Positions 63,783-64,000 of a DNA stretch of 64,000 bases are shown piece after piece; position 1 is the stretch's first letter; the number at the start of each line of letters is the position of its first letter. A program made the translations under genes and the position numbers. The notes below the pieces were generated by a model, which saw only the letters and a program-made list of their open reading frames with translations, was not told where the DNA came from and made no database searches. Source of the stretch: Candidatus Electrothrix aestuarii (GTDB taxonomy: Bacteria; Desulfobacterota; Desulfobulbia; Desulfobulbales; Desulfobulbaceae); assembly GCA_032595685.2 (NCBI GenBank), contig CP159373.1, forward strand, positions 1,385,001 to 1,449,000, given 5' to 3'.

Positions 63783-63797
63783 AATGCCGTCGGCATT
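63783..63797. other. Short perfect palindrome at the EF-G stop
   Basis: AATGCCG, one T, CGGCATT lies across the stop codon of the elongation factor gene. It lacks a T-run, so it is not a complete terminator. Confidence 0.4.
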
Positions 63798-64000
63798 AGC
63801 CGTTCTTCTTGGATTCTTCGTATTCCTTAATCAGCTCCTCAGAAACACTCTTTGGAACCTGCTTATAGGTTGAGAATTCCATCGTGAATTCTGCCTTACC
63901 CTGGGTCAGAGAACGCAGGGTGGTTGAGTAGCCAAACATCTCGGACAAAGGCATCTCCGCCTCAACAACGGTGTAGCTCCCCTCTTCTGAGGTACCAACA
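63796..64000 (-). CDS. fusA: Elongation factor G, C-terminal end (partial)
   Basis: The visible 67 residues end the protein: [38 protein letters not shown] and a Lys/Glu-rich tail. This is domain V of EF-G (elongation and ribosome recycling). The gene continues past the right edge of the window. The Asn-Gly end and basic tail fit an EF-G paralogue or the main fusA. Confidence 0.9.
   Translation of the reverse strand, partial: VGTSEEGSYTVVEAEMPLSEMFGYSTTLRSLTQGKAEFTMEFSTYKQVPKSVSEELIKEYEESKKNG

Noticed and set aside
1-64000. tRNA or rRNA genes
   Set aside because: No cloverleaf arms or rRNA-like blocks were recognised in the intergenic regions by eye; a covariance-model scan would be decisive.

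Overview
The window comes from a sulfate- or sulfur-metabolising member of the Desulfobulbales (Desulfobacterota). The clearest marker is a reductive-type dsrA-dsrB-dsrD operon at 58.8-61.7 kb. Trypsin/STAND conflict genes, toxin-antitoxin pairs, tandem AAA/PD-(D/E)XK genes, an insertion sequence and dispersed palindromes point to an accessory-rich genome, perhaps a cable-bacterium-like Desulfobulbaceae. The species guess is inference, because no rRNA gene is present.

Region by region. 0-7.5 kb (minus strand): a metal-acquisition locus with a NicO permease with a His-rich loop, a CbiO-like ATPase, two overlapping nicotianamine-synthase-like genes, a TonB-dependent receptor, a SAM methyltransferase and the start of a peptide/nickel-type substrate-binding protein. 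7.9-9.6 kb: a decayed IS5-like element. 9.7-16 kb (plus): an unusual set of genes for a phosphatidylserine-decarboxylase-like protein, a GH64-like repeat protein, a broken DUF1906 glycoside-hydrolase-like protein and a calcineurin-like phosphoesterase. 16.6-22 kb: a large secreted alpha-2-macroglobulin. 22.2-29 kb: a defence and stress island with Fic, Trypco1 plus trypsin-nSTAND, a StbD/RelE pair and a VapBC pair with an overlapping membrane gene. 29-32 kb: a monohaem lipoprotein and a RecD-like helicase.

32.4-42.3 kb and 49.9-55.2 kb (minus): two blocks of an atypical type II fatty-acid/polyketide-like lipid pathway. Together they hold three phytoene-desaturase-like flavoproteins, a KS-KS(chain-length-factor) fusion, a stand-alone KS, two acyl carrier proteins and a B12-binding radical SAM protein. 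This is the gene combination associated with ladderane-type lipid clusters. Two near-identical AAA/PD-(D/E)XK genes sit inside the first block. Between the blocks, on the plus strand, are ychF, argB-argD, a transglutaminase-like membrane protein and a PilZ protein.

55.2-64 kb (minus): alaS (directly upstream of the second lipid block), an isochorismatase-family hydrolase, dsrABD with a candidate promoter, a eukaryotic-type hisA, a P-loop ATPase and the 3' end of an elongation factor G gene.

The two most interesting systems are the paired nicotianamine-synthase-like genes in a metal-uptake operon and the split ladderane-like lipid locus. No rRNA, tRNA or CRISPR array was recognised.
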